Assembly (NCBI RefSeq): GCF_003144245.1
Contig: NW_020289978.1
Location: 930,001 to 994,000, forward strand
Origin: Jaminaea rosea
Taxonomy: Eukaryota; Basidiomycota; Exobasidiomycetes; Microstromatales
Direction of reading: 5' to 3'
DNA length: 64,000 bases
The notes below the pieces were generated by a model, which had not been told where the DNA came from, searched no databases, and was given only the letters and a program-made list of their open reading frames with translations. The position numbers and the translations under genes are program-made. The first letter of the stretch is position 1, and each line of letters opens with the position of its first letter. This document shows, one piece after another, positions 51,778 through 64,000 of the stretch.

Positions 51778-53410
51778 GCGGCAGAGGGACGTCACGCAGC
51801 GCGTAAAGTAGATCGGGCAGCTTTGGATGGACCGAAGGCAGGGATGCCTCAGGGAGCGGTTGGTATTGCAATTTCCACATCTATGACCACGCATGACCAG
51901 CGCGCCGTCGATACGATGTGACAAGCTTGTTGATGCGGGGATGCTGGGACGGCGGGGATGACGGGGATGAATGCGGGGTAGGTAGCATCCCGGCAACAAA
52001 CAAGGGTAAAGAAAGTTGATGCGAATGTGCGCCGGCCGTGGTGATCACGGTGATCAGATCGGCCGCTGCGAGGTTGCGGACGATTGAGTTGAGGCTTATC
52101 CAGATAGTGCGATGCGAGTGCGATGCGAGACATGAGGAAGCATGCTGATGCCTGTCTTCGCGCGTCGCCTGACAGTGGCACGATCATCCTAACGAGCCCA
52201 AGTCAATGAATCGAGTCGTCCGCGACGCAGGCAGATAAGGGCGGCCGTGGCGCCAGTCACTGCCGGCCCAAGTGAAGTCGCCGCGACCTCCGAGCTCGCG
52301 AGCATGTCGATGTTGCCCCCATTGGCAATGCATCACAAATGCAAATGCAACGCTCGCATCGATGAACCAGGCCGCACCGGTCCTGTCGACGGCAGCAGCG
52401 CTTTGGTAGTGTTACCCGAATTGGAGCCTACTCTTCTCTGCGCGAGTCTGAACTTTTGGCTCGAGCAATTCTCACCCACGCTCACACGCACGCGCTCGGT
52501 CCAATGTCGTCGTCGACCTCGGTCAGACAGGCAGTCAGGCAGGCGGGCGGAGTTGAGTGCAGAGGCAGAGGCCGCCGACGGAGACCGGCGAAATGGACGA
52601 GACAGCGAGGTGAAAGTAGAGCTCGCTGCGCTGTACTGCTCAACGATGCTGCTGGGTTATGCTGCTGCTGGGCGTCGAAGCGTGTGGCGCGGAGTGTCAT
52701 GCTGGCGAGTGAGCAGCGCTTATCGCTCCACTCGTTGCACAACACCGGCATCACCGGGACCAACGACCATCACTCCATGCCACACACACGCTCTTCTTGA
52801 TCTCATCTCGTCTCCACCCGCCCCCCATTCACGTCTTTCGTGGATCCCGATCCCCGCCGCTCCCTCGATCGCTCACTTTTCCACGCCGCCCCCGCTGCGA
52901 TCCTTCTGAGCTTTCGTCGACAGGTCTTAGTATCATTCATCTCGCCAATCTCTCAGCCGTTGCCGCCGACCCGCTCGTCCCTACCGCTCTTCAAGACGAC
53001 GATTGACCCCCGTCGCTCAACACACGGCCGTATCTCTATCCGCTCTCAGGCGGCACACGACTCTCCGTCCTTCCGCCGAGACTTGCGCAACTGCCACCCA
53101 GCGGCAGCAGCAGCAGCAGGCAGCACAGGCAGCTGAGCTTTGAATCAAAGGAGCAAGGGCGAGCCGCGACAACCCGCGCCGCGCCTCGTCGACAACGACG
53201 ACGACGACGACGACGGCCCGTCCCTTGCCTTTGCACTTCGTTGCGACATCCCCAAATATCACCATACGAGACGACCTGTACGACTTCGACAGTCTACTGC
53301 AGCATCTCTTCTTGACTGGCCTAGCTGAGCTCGCGCGCCCAAGCTACGACGTTCTAGACGCACGTCGCCCTCGCCCTCGCCCACGCCTTCTCTGCGATCG
53401 GCATTTCTAA
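51778..53410. other. Long upstream region of the SRPK gene
   Basis: 1.63 kb without a supported gene. The last 600 bases are CT-rich and probably a long leader. A GAC/CGA microsatellite lies around 53192-53215. A Ser/Arg/Pro-rich frame open from 53329 runs into the SRPK first exon in a different frame (see findings). Confidence 0.5.
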
Positions 53411-56086
<2,676 letters not shown>

Positions 56087-56368
56087 ACCAAATAAACACA
56101 TCATTCATTACCCCCCACCTCCTTTACCGTCACGACTTGCAAGGTCATTCTCTCGACAAGATCTCCCTTCCATGTTCTACTCGCTACTCGCCTCTCGCCT
56201 CTCTCTGTCCGCTTCTCGCCTCGTTCGCAATTTTGGCTCCTCTAGACGTTCTTCAATTCATCTCGCGCTTGAAACCTCGCCCAATCGCCCGATCAAGAGC
56301 ACGGTCTCGCGCAGCGTAGTGCAAATCCCGTTCCATTACGCAAATACATCGCCCGACCGACGTCGCGC

Positions 56369-58244
56369 CTAGTCGAACGTAATCTTCTTGGCTTTCCCAG
56401 GGGCCAACTCTCTGAAGTGATCCCCATACGCGCTGTGCGTCTTCTTCTTGATCGTACCACCAAAGGCCTTGAGTTCCTCAGGCACCTCCTGATCTGCATC
56501 CCTCAAAATCTTCTGCAGCTCACCAGCGTGCGCCTTGTCCTCCTGCGTGAAAAAGGTGATGCTCACACCCGTCTTGCCTGCTCTCCCCGTTCGACCGATT
56601 CGATGGACGTACTCGTCCGCTGTAAGCGGGAAGGTCACGTTAATGACCGTAGTGACGGCGGGAATGTCCAGCCCACGAGCGGCCACGTCCGTCGCTACGA
56701 GAAGGGGAGTAGCCCCGCTCTTGAAGGACTCCAGATTCGCCATACGCTGCGGCTGTGTCATGTCTCCATGGATGGCCACGACGGCGAATCCTGCCCTCTT
56801 CAGGTTCTCCTCAATCCTGCTCGCCTCCTTCTTGTACAGCGCAAAGATGAGGATCTTGTCCTGCGCATTCTTTCCGCGAGGTCCAGCACCGAGCTCGCGC
56901 AGCACGGCTTGCAAGCGACGCTCCTTGGCGCGATTGTCTTCGAGGACTTCGACTCGTTGCGAGATGCGCCTGTTCGCTGTGAGCTCGTCGCTGCCTACGG
57001 TTACGCGAACCGGGTCGCGCATAAAAGTCTCGGCGAGGCCGCGCACCGCAGGGGGCCATGTGGCGCTGAACATCGAAGTGTGACGGCCCTGCTCATGGGA
57101 CTTGCACATGCCCAGGATGGCGCGAATATCCGGCTCGAAGCCCTAAGAGCGCGATGAGAGAGGAAGAGGTCAGCGCGGGATGCCGGGGTAAGAATCGGCC
57201 TCATTGCTGCTCTCTACGTACCTTGTCCAACATCCTGTCCGCCTCATCCAACGTCAAGTAGTCAACCCCACTGAGATCCAAGCTCCCCTCCCTCGCCAGG
57301 TCCAGAACACGCCCCGGCGTGCCCACTACAATGCGCACCTGTGGGCTACCAGAGAGCTCATTGAGCTGCTCGTACTTGGGCACACCGCCAAAGAGGCAGA
57401 CGGACCCAAAGCCGAGCGAGGGCGCCAGCATGAGGAGATTGTCATGCGTCTGTTTCGCCAGCTCGCGCGTGGGTGCGATGACGAGGACGGAAACATTCGG
57501 CGTGGCTCCGCCTTTCTTGCCCTTCTTTCCAGCCTTTCCGCCAGCAGCAGGTGCAGATGTTGTGGTCGCCAAATGCTGCAATGCCGGCACTCCAAATGCA
57601 AACGTCTTGCCACTTCCCGTCTCTGCGATTCCTACAACATCCTTTCCCGACAAGAGTACAGGCCAGCAGCATGCTTGAATGGGCGTGGGCTTGGTGAACT
57701 TCAAGCGATCCAGCTCATCGCAGATCCCGTCGCTTACTTTGCCTCGGAGCTCAGCGAAGGAGAGGAAGGGCAGAGGAGGCTTATCGGACGAGTCTTCGAG
57801 GGTTTCGAGGGTAATGTTGTTCGAGGTAAGGAAGGCATTGGCTGCTGCTGCGTCCGTAGGGGCCATAGAAGTAGGTGTGGTGACTGCTGCTGCTGAGGTC
57901 GAGGCGACAGGAGGGGCGGAAGAAGACTCGACTGCCTTTGCTGCCTTCTTTGCTGCCTTCTTCTCTTCCTTGCGACGCTTCTTGGCCTCAGCTGCGGCCG
58001 CCTCATCCTCTGCTACTACTGCTGCTCCATTTGCTGGGACTGCCTCTGATGCTGCCGCTGCCTTCTCTTCCTGCTTCCTCCTCTTCTTCTCAGCTTTGCG
58101 CTCAGCCTTTGCATCGGCGCTGCTGCCCTCAGGGACGGGCGTGGCTGCAACCTCCTCCTCTCGCTGACGCTTCTTCTCCTTCTTCTCCTTCTTGTGCGCC
58201 GACTTGACGCTGTCCTCTGCTCGCTTCTCGTCGAGTGATGACAT
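56369..58244 (-). CDS. DBP3: DEAD-box RNA helicase Dbp3
   Basis: Two exons, 58244-57222 and 57142-56369, with a 79-nt intron; 598 residues. A Lys/Glu/Ala-rich N-terminus ([17 protein letters not shown]) precedes the helicase core: [19 protein letters not shown] (Q motif), AETGSGKT at 207-214, [21 protein letters not shown] at 333-336, then [24 protein letters not shown] and [14 protein letters not shown] Lys/Gly insert ([12 protein letters not shown]) lies between motifs I and Ia. Dbp3 acts in the nucleolus on pre-rRNA processing (site A3) in 60S biogenesis. It is divergent from PABP with a 606-bp shared upstream region. Confidence 0.93.
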
Positions 58245-58850
58245 TGTGGTGGTGCGTGCGAGTGAGGTGGTGATTGATGGTGAATGAGAAGGAGCCGCGT
58301 CTCTCTCTCGTAGTTGCCGGCCAAATTTCGTCTCGGAGACGACGTTGAGCCGAGGCAGATGAGAGGCGCGGGAGCTAACGCTTGGCCGAGCTTGAGGCTG
58401 AGCCTGAGCCTGCGGGGGCGAGCCACGAGGGCGAGCGAGGCAGCTGAAGCCGCCGAGTTGAGAGCGGCCCGCCCTGCCGCCCGCCCTGCAAAGCGCCAAC
58501 GATTTTGCACACGCCCAAATCAACGTCGCGACAACCGACGAGCTCGCTCCGCTCCCTTTTCCTCTTCTCTCCAAAAAAACTCATCTTCAAAACCCGTCCT
58601 CGACTTTGTGTTGCTCGATCCTAGGTCACCAGGATCGTCGCTTGCCTAGTCGTTGTCCAATCGTGAGCAGCAACGAGGAGCAGGAGAGTGGATTGCCTTG
58701 TTATCGTGGACTGACCTCCTCGTTTCCCGCACACGCCGCGCCCGCAGCGAAAACCTCGATAAAAAAGCAACATAAACCCAAAAAGTCGTCCCCTTCGATC
58801 AAACACACCCCACCCTCACCACCTCTCTTCGTCCTTGATCCTCCTTCACC
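58245..58850. other. Divergent promoter region, Dbp3 / PABP
   Basis: 606 bp. The PABP side ends in an A/C- and CT-rich leader (58750-58850), including AAAAAAGC and CACCCCACCCTCACC stretches. A-rich leaders are known to mediate PABP autoregulation in some eukaryotes; the A-runs here (58572-58578, 58761-58782) are short, so this is only a possibility. Confidence 0.5.
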
Positions 58851-61124
58851 ATGTCCGCCGAGACTGCTACCTCGCCGGCTCCTGCCAACAAGGACGCCGC
58901 CGCTGCCTCGCCCGCTGCTGCTGCTGCTGCCCCCGCTCCCGCTCCTGCCACTGAGCAGAAGGATGGTGCCGCTGCCCCTACTATCAACGGCTCTGCTGAG
59001 CAGGCTTCCGCCGCTGCTGCCACCTCTCCCGCCGCCGCCAACGCTCAGCGTCAGCAGCCTCAGCAGCAGCAGAACCAGGACCAATCTCAGAACACGTCCC
59101 TCTACGTCGGCGAGCTGGACCCGACCGTCACTGAGGCCATGCTCTTTGAAATCTTCTCCATGATCGGCACCGTCGCATCCATCCGCGTCTGCCGTGATGC
59201 CGTCACCCGCCGTTCGCTCGGTTACGCCTACGTCAACTACATCAACGCAAACGACGGCGAGCGCGCTATGGAGCAGCTCAACTACTCCGTCATCCGCGGT
59301 AGGCCCTGCCGCATCATGTGGTCGCAGCGTGACCCTGCTCTGCGCCGCACTGGATCGGGCAACATCTTCATCAAGAATCTCGACGAGGCCATTGACAACA
59401 AAGTGCGTGCATTCGCGCTCCACGACGTAGCATTCAGTGAATGACACCACCACTGACTCTTATCTTCGCCTTCCCACACGCGCGCAGGCCCTCCACGACA
59501 CCTTCGCTGCTTTTGGTAACATCCTCTCGTGCAAGGTCGCAGTCGGAGAGCAAGGCAGCCTCGGCTACGGCTTCGTCCACTACGAGACCAAGGAGGCCGC
59601 TGACCAGGCCATCCAGCACGTCAACGGCATGCTTCTCAACGACAAGAAGGTGCGGCGCGCTCCAGGATGACAGACTGATTCAGCAGCCAGAGACTGACCA
59701 TCCCCTTCCCATTGCGCCCTTTTCACCAGGTCTTTGTCGGCCACCACATCCCCAAGAAGGAGCGCCAGCAAAAGATCGAGGAGGCCCGCTCTCGCTTCAC
59801 CAACATCTTTGTCAAGAACATCGACCCCGAGGTCAACCAGGAGCAGTTCGAGGAACTCGTCAAGAAGTACGGCAAGGTCACCTCTGCCGTCCTCTCCGTT
59901 GACGACGACGGCAAGGGTCGCGGCTTCGGCTTTGCCAACTTCGAGGACCACGACGAGGCCCAGAAGGCCGTCGACGAGCTCCACGACCTCGACTTCCACG
60001 GCCAGAAGCTCTTTGCTGCCCGTGCCCAAAAGAAGTCGGAGCGTGAGGCTGAGCTCCGTCGCTCCTATGAAGCTGCCAAGAACGAGAAGCTCTCGAAGTT
60101 CCAGGGAGTCAATCTCTACCTCAAGAACATCCCCGAGGAGTTCGACGACGAGCGTCTTCGTGAGGAGTTCGCCCCCTTCGGCAGCATTACCTCTTGCAAG
60201 ATCATGCGCACTCCCTCTGGCGTGTCGCGCGGCTTCGGCTTCGTCTGCTACTCTGCCCCCGACGAGGCTAACAAGGCCGTCGCTGAGATGAACGGCAAGA
60301 TGCTCGAGAACAAGCCCCTCTACGTCACGCTCGCTCAGCGCAAGGAGGACCGCCGTCAGCAGCTCGAGGCCCAAATCATGCAGCAGAACCAGATCCGTCT
60401 GCAGCAGCAGGCCGCCGCCGCTGGCTTCCCTGCCGGCTACCCTGCTCAGCCTCTGTACTACCCTCAGCCCGGAGCTTTCCCCGGCCAGATGCCCGGCCAA
60501 CGCCCTCGTCTTGCTGGCCCCGGTGGTATGATGCCTCAGGGTCTCCCCATGGGCGCCCCCTACGGCCAATTCCCCGCCGGCATGGTTCCCCCCGCTGGCT
60601 ACAGGCCCCCTCGCCCTCCTCGCGGCGCTCCTGGTGCTGCTGGTGGCATGCCCCCCGCTGGTGCACGCCCTCCCTCCAACGGTGCTGCTAACGGCCAGCC
60701 CCCTCGCCCTGGCCAGCCCCCCATGCCCGCTGGCGGTCTCCCTCAACGCGGCTCCATTCCCCCGGCCGGAGCCACCCGCGGTGGTCCCCGCCCCCCTCCT
60801 CCTGCTCAGCCCGCACTCACCGCCGCGGCTCTCGCCCACGCTGGCCCCGAAGAGCAGAAGCAGATGCTCGGTGAAGCCATCTACCCTAAGATTGCTGCCA
60901 CTCACCCAGACCTGGCCGGCAAGCTTACGGGTATGATCCTCGAGCTGCCCGTCCCCGAGCTGCTCCACGTCATCGAGGAGGAGGATGCCCTCAACGCCAA
61001 GGTGGTCGAGGCGCTGCAGGTGCTCAGGGAGTACGAGAGCCAGCAGGATGGTGGCGCTGCGCCTACGAATGCGCCTGCTGAGGGTGACTCGCCCGCCCCG
61101 GCTGCTCAGGAGGCGTCGTCGTAA
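58851..61124 (+). CDS. PAB1: Poly(A)-binding protein
   Basis: Three exons: 58851-59402, 59488-59649, 59730-61124; 702 residues. After an Ala/Pro/Gln-rich head of 80 residues come four RRMs: RRM1 from about 82 ([20 protein letters not shown]), RRM2 ([15 protein letters not shown]), RRM3 ([13 protein letters not shown]) and RRM4 ([15 protein letters not shown]). A Pro/Gly/Met/Gln-rich linker and the C-terminal MLLE domain ([20 protein letters not shown], ending [11 protein letters not shown]) follow. It binds mRNA poly(A) tails in cytosol, stimulates translation via eIF4G and protects mRNA. In smut fungi MLLE domains of RNA-binding proteins also serve in mRNA transport. Codon use is strongly C-ending, as in highly expressed genes. 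Confidence 0.97.
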
Positions 61125-62086
61125 GAACGCGAAGGGATCGGTTGAACTCTCTCGTCTATCTTGTGGTCTTTCTTCCATTCTCTTTCTCTCTCAGCTGCGG
61201 TTGATGTGCTGCAGTGTGGGGTGCCCCCTTTGATCGATTCGACTCTCACAAAAGTGGCGTGGGCGTGAGTGAGCGTGACGCGTGGTGCGTGACGAAGGGG
61301 GAGCGAGAGGGGCCGGGTGAGGCGGGCGGGCAGGAAGAAAAATGATCGTGGTCCGTGCGGACCTTCCGACCCGGTGGCGGTGGTGGTGTGCGGTTGCATG
61401 GTAGTGAGCTCCGTTCAAGGCCTATGTGGGAACGACGATCGAGCTGAGTGGGAGCGAGACCATGGCGAGACATTCCTGATTCTGATTTGAAGGCCATTTG
61501 AGGTTAGTGGTCGTGGTGACGCAACGTGGTAGAAGGCGAGCCTTCACGTCACGCCGCGACACTTCTTCGCGCCACTTTAACACGGTCACGCGAGCCGCGA
61601 CTCCCTCCTGCCCACTTGCCAAAGAAGCAGCGAAGTCACGAATCAGTCTGCAATCGATGTCCAGATGCATTTGGGGCGCTTTGCCCATCGCTGAAGCGAT
61701 CGCACGATTCTAGGATTCATCGATTGCCTCCGAGCCGTCTCGTTCGCGACCGGTGAGCGCGGCTGGCTGTCTGGCTGGCTCGCGGCCAAAACGCGCCTAT
61801 TCAAACGCGCCTCAGCGGAGAAGTGGCAGGGCGGCAGAGGACGAGGCGGGCGGCTCCTCTGCCCTGGCGCTGCACTCGGCTTGGACAGGGTCAAAAGAGG
61901 TTGCCCTGCCTCATCTGAATCACATCGATCCAACGTAGCCATCCTACCCTCTTTCGTATCGCATCACTACCATCTTTTCCTCCTACTACAAGACAGCCAA
62001 GATCTAGCAGCTAGTCGTCTTATTCCTCGCATCACCAACCGCACCTTCTCCTTGTCCTCTCACCTCTCGGTCATCTCGTGCCGGCG
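61125..62086. other. Intergenic stretch between PABP and Cdc6
   Basis: 962 bp with only short frames. The first 150 bases are probably the PABP 3' UTR with CT runs near 61170-61190; the last 200 bases are a CT-rich leader for Cdc6. Confidence 0.5.
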
Positions 62087-64000
62087 ATGCCCCTCACTCG
62101 TGCTCGCCAGTCGTCTTCACAGGCGCACGAGCAGCACGATGATGGCAGCGATGCTATCAAGCAGCGCCTGACCCGCTCGTCTTCGTCATCATCGCCGCTA
62201 CCCGTCGAAGTCCGCCTGCCTCCCACCCTCAACAAGGTCTTCGGTAGCGGGAGCAGGACTGGCAGCCTTCATCGAACCGTCTCCTCTCCTGCTCATCTAC
62301 TGGCTCAGAGCAGCAGCAGCAGCGGCGGCGAAGGGAGCGCCTCTGACTCATGCAACACCACCACCACCACCACGCCGCCATCGACACGCCGCGGCACGAC
62401 CTTTTCTCGCTCCACGTCCTTCACCTCGCGCAGCAGCCGTAGACGTCGCACCTCCTCACACGCGGCAGACTCCGGTTCAGAATCAGACGATGAATCGCGG
62501 GCCTTCCACGGCAGACTCGGCGGTTGCAACTCGCAGATCGAGACGTCAGACAAGCCTGATGACAGCAATAAGGAGAATGTGGCGCCCATTCGCAACGTAG
62601 GACACGCCGTACTCTCTGCCGAAGCGTTGCGTGCCCAAGAAGAAGCTACAGCCCGGGGCAACGGCAGGAGTGGCGCTGGAATGGCCCGTAGCGCAAGTAG
62701 CAGCGGGCGTCTTTCCTTGACGATGAGGCGCAGGGGTTCCAGCTCGTCCAGCTCGGTCAGTAGCTTCGTGTCCGCGACTACGGCGTCTACGGCCACGACG
62801 AGCAACGCCGCGCCCACTACGAGGATCATGACACGTAGGGCTGCGAGTCAACGCGCTGCTGCGAAATCGCAAGGTAAGTAACGCGTCTGATTGAGGGTGA
62901 CGACGCGTCTTTTGCTGACCGTATCGCGTCCTCGCCCCTTTCTTTGCCGCAGCATCCTCTCCTTCTTCCCCTTCCTCGCGTAAACGCTCTCGTGATGGCG
63001 CCTCTTGCACCGACTCTCTTCCTGCCACTCCCATGTCGCGTCTTCGCCTGGACAACTCCAGCCAGGGTAGCAACGAGGACGAGTATTTTCCCTCTTCCAG
63101 CCAAGGGTCGTCCGCCGTCAGCTCTGTCTTCGACGATACGGGCAGCATGGCATCCTCTCGTGGGACCACGCCCGGACGCGATACAGAGGCGATCGATCCC
63201 GAGGATAAAGCGACTACGCCCCCGCAACCCGAGTACAGCAACGTCTACGCTCATGCTCGAACCTTGCTGCGGTACAATGCTGGCACAGGATTGGAGGAGC
63301 AAGACTCGTCCTCCTCATCCGAGGTGCAAGTAGTAGGCCGCGACCTCGAGCGCAAAGCCCTGCAAGCCTTCATGGCCCAGCACTTCAGCAGCTTCGCGCC
63401 TCCCTCTGAGTCGCTCGAGGACCTTCTAGACGGGAATGCCGACTCTGCCTCTCTGTACATTTGCGGACTCCCCGGCACAGGCAAGACGGCCCTTGTCCGC
63501 TCGGTCCTCTCTGAGGTCCTTGCCAACAATACGACTTCCGCACCACCACGCGTCGCCTTTGTCAATTGCATGGCCGTCCAGCACCCTCGCCAAATATTCG
63601 TCAAGGTGCTTCAAGCCCTCGGCGAGGAAGTCAAGGGAGCGAGCGAGAGCCACATCGAGGCGGAGGCAGAGCGTCGCATGGACAAGATGATGGCTAGCAC
63701 TGACGCCGTGGCGGAGCGCACTCTCATCGTCCTCGACGAGATTGACCATCTCCTCGCGTCGCGCGCACAGCAGAATGTTCTGTACCGCCTCTTCGCTTGG
63801 GCTTCTGGCTCCTCCAACGGTTGCGCCCTCATCGGGATCGCCAACTCCCTCGACCTTACCGAACGCTTCGTCCCCCTCCTCGCATCAAAGGGGGCCGCCC
63901 CGGCTCTTTTGCACTTCAGGCCCTTCGAGAGCAAGGAGATCACAGAGGTGCTCAAGGCTCGGCTGACTGGACTCAAGTCGCGATATGATGGTGAGGAGGA
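62087..64000 (+). CDS. CDC6: Cdc6/Cdc18 replication licensing factor, N-terminal and AAA+ part (runs off window)
   Basis: Exons 62087-62873 and 62953 to the window edge, joined across a 79-nt intron (GTAAGT to GCCGCAG). About 612 residues are visible and the 3' end is missing. The N-terminal 330 residues are Ser/Arg-rich and disordered, with several SP/TP sites (SSPLP, SSPAH, ATPMS, TTPGR) beside basic residues, fitting CDK control. EYSNVYAHARTLLRYN introduces the AAA+ domain: VVGRDLERKAL, Walker A GLPGTGKT at 434-441, Walker B LIVLDEIDHLL near 523-527, and IANSLDLTERFVP (sensor 1). There is no BAH domain, which separates it from Orc1. Cdc6 loads MCM helicase with ORC and Cdt1 in G1. A possible donor, G|GTGAGG, lies about 10 bp before the edge. 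Confidence 0.88.

Noticed and set aside
59580-61178. 532-codon open frame antisense to PABP
   Set aside because: It is the mirror of a strongly C-ending codon bias in PABP; its translation is low-complexity Leu/Gly/Glu/Val and matches no family.

Overview
The window is nuclear DNA of a fungus, most probably a basidiomycete. The evidence is dense protein genes (33 CDS models plus one tRNA in 64 kb), a GC-rich sequence with strong G/C third-position preference, many short spliceosomal introns (roughly 40 to 140 nt, donors mostly GTGAGT, GTGCGT or GTACGT), very small first coding exons, and fungal-type families: Hos3 deacetylase, Kes1-type sterol-binding protein, UGA1-type GABA transaminase, Get3 and Dbp3. 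I favour Ustilaginomycotina (smut relatives), but that is inference. No phage, CRISPR, integron, retroelement or DNA transposon was recognised.

Layout. 0-13 kb: C-terminal part of CAND1, a 2.8 kb gap, a FAM72-family protein, a large F-box protein (minus), mitochondrial branched-chain aminotransferase (minus) divergent from proteasome chaperone Pac2. 13.2-16.4 kb: a gene-poor island with three tiny secreted cysteine-rich proteins that share a CC...C...C spacing and look like diverged tandem paralogues; this is the most novel-looking part of the window. 16.4-24 kb: tubulin cofactor D (minus), a small membrane protein, a wax-synthase-like acyltransferase (minus) and an Ebp1/PA2G4 homologue (minus). 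24-32 kb: zinc alcohol dehydrogenase and alpha/beta hydrolase whose stop codons share one CTAG, GABA transaminase, a small basic protein, ribosomal protein eS19 with an acidic tail, mitochondrial uL29m. 32-45 kb: Hos3-like deacetylase, an unidentified two-exon gene, a small single-span protein, VAP, a zinc-knuckle RS protein divergent from Get3, a mitochondrial carrier, synaptobrevin. 44.6-52 kb: a secreted protein of unknown family, an ABC-class ATPase of a poorly characterised family, tRNA-Ile(AAT) with a 129-nt intron, an unidentified small protein, oxysterol-binding protein. 53-64 kb: an SRPK-type kinase, DEAD-box helicase Dbp3 divergent from poly(A)-binding protein, and Cdc6, which runs off the right edge.

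Most genes are housekeeping and not functionally clustered. Loose themes are protein quality control and membrane targeting (Pac2, TBCD, Get3, VAP, synaptobrevin, OSBP), translation (eS19, uL29m, PABP, Ebp1, Dbp3, tRNA-Ile) and RNA splicing (SRPK, RS protein). Exon structures were built by hand from GT-AG boundaries that preserve reading frame and family similarity. Start codons were placed on ATG, so several long open frames were trimmed where they began at TTG or GTG.
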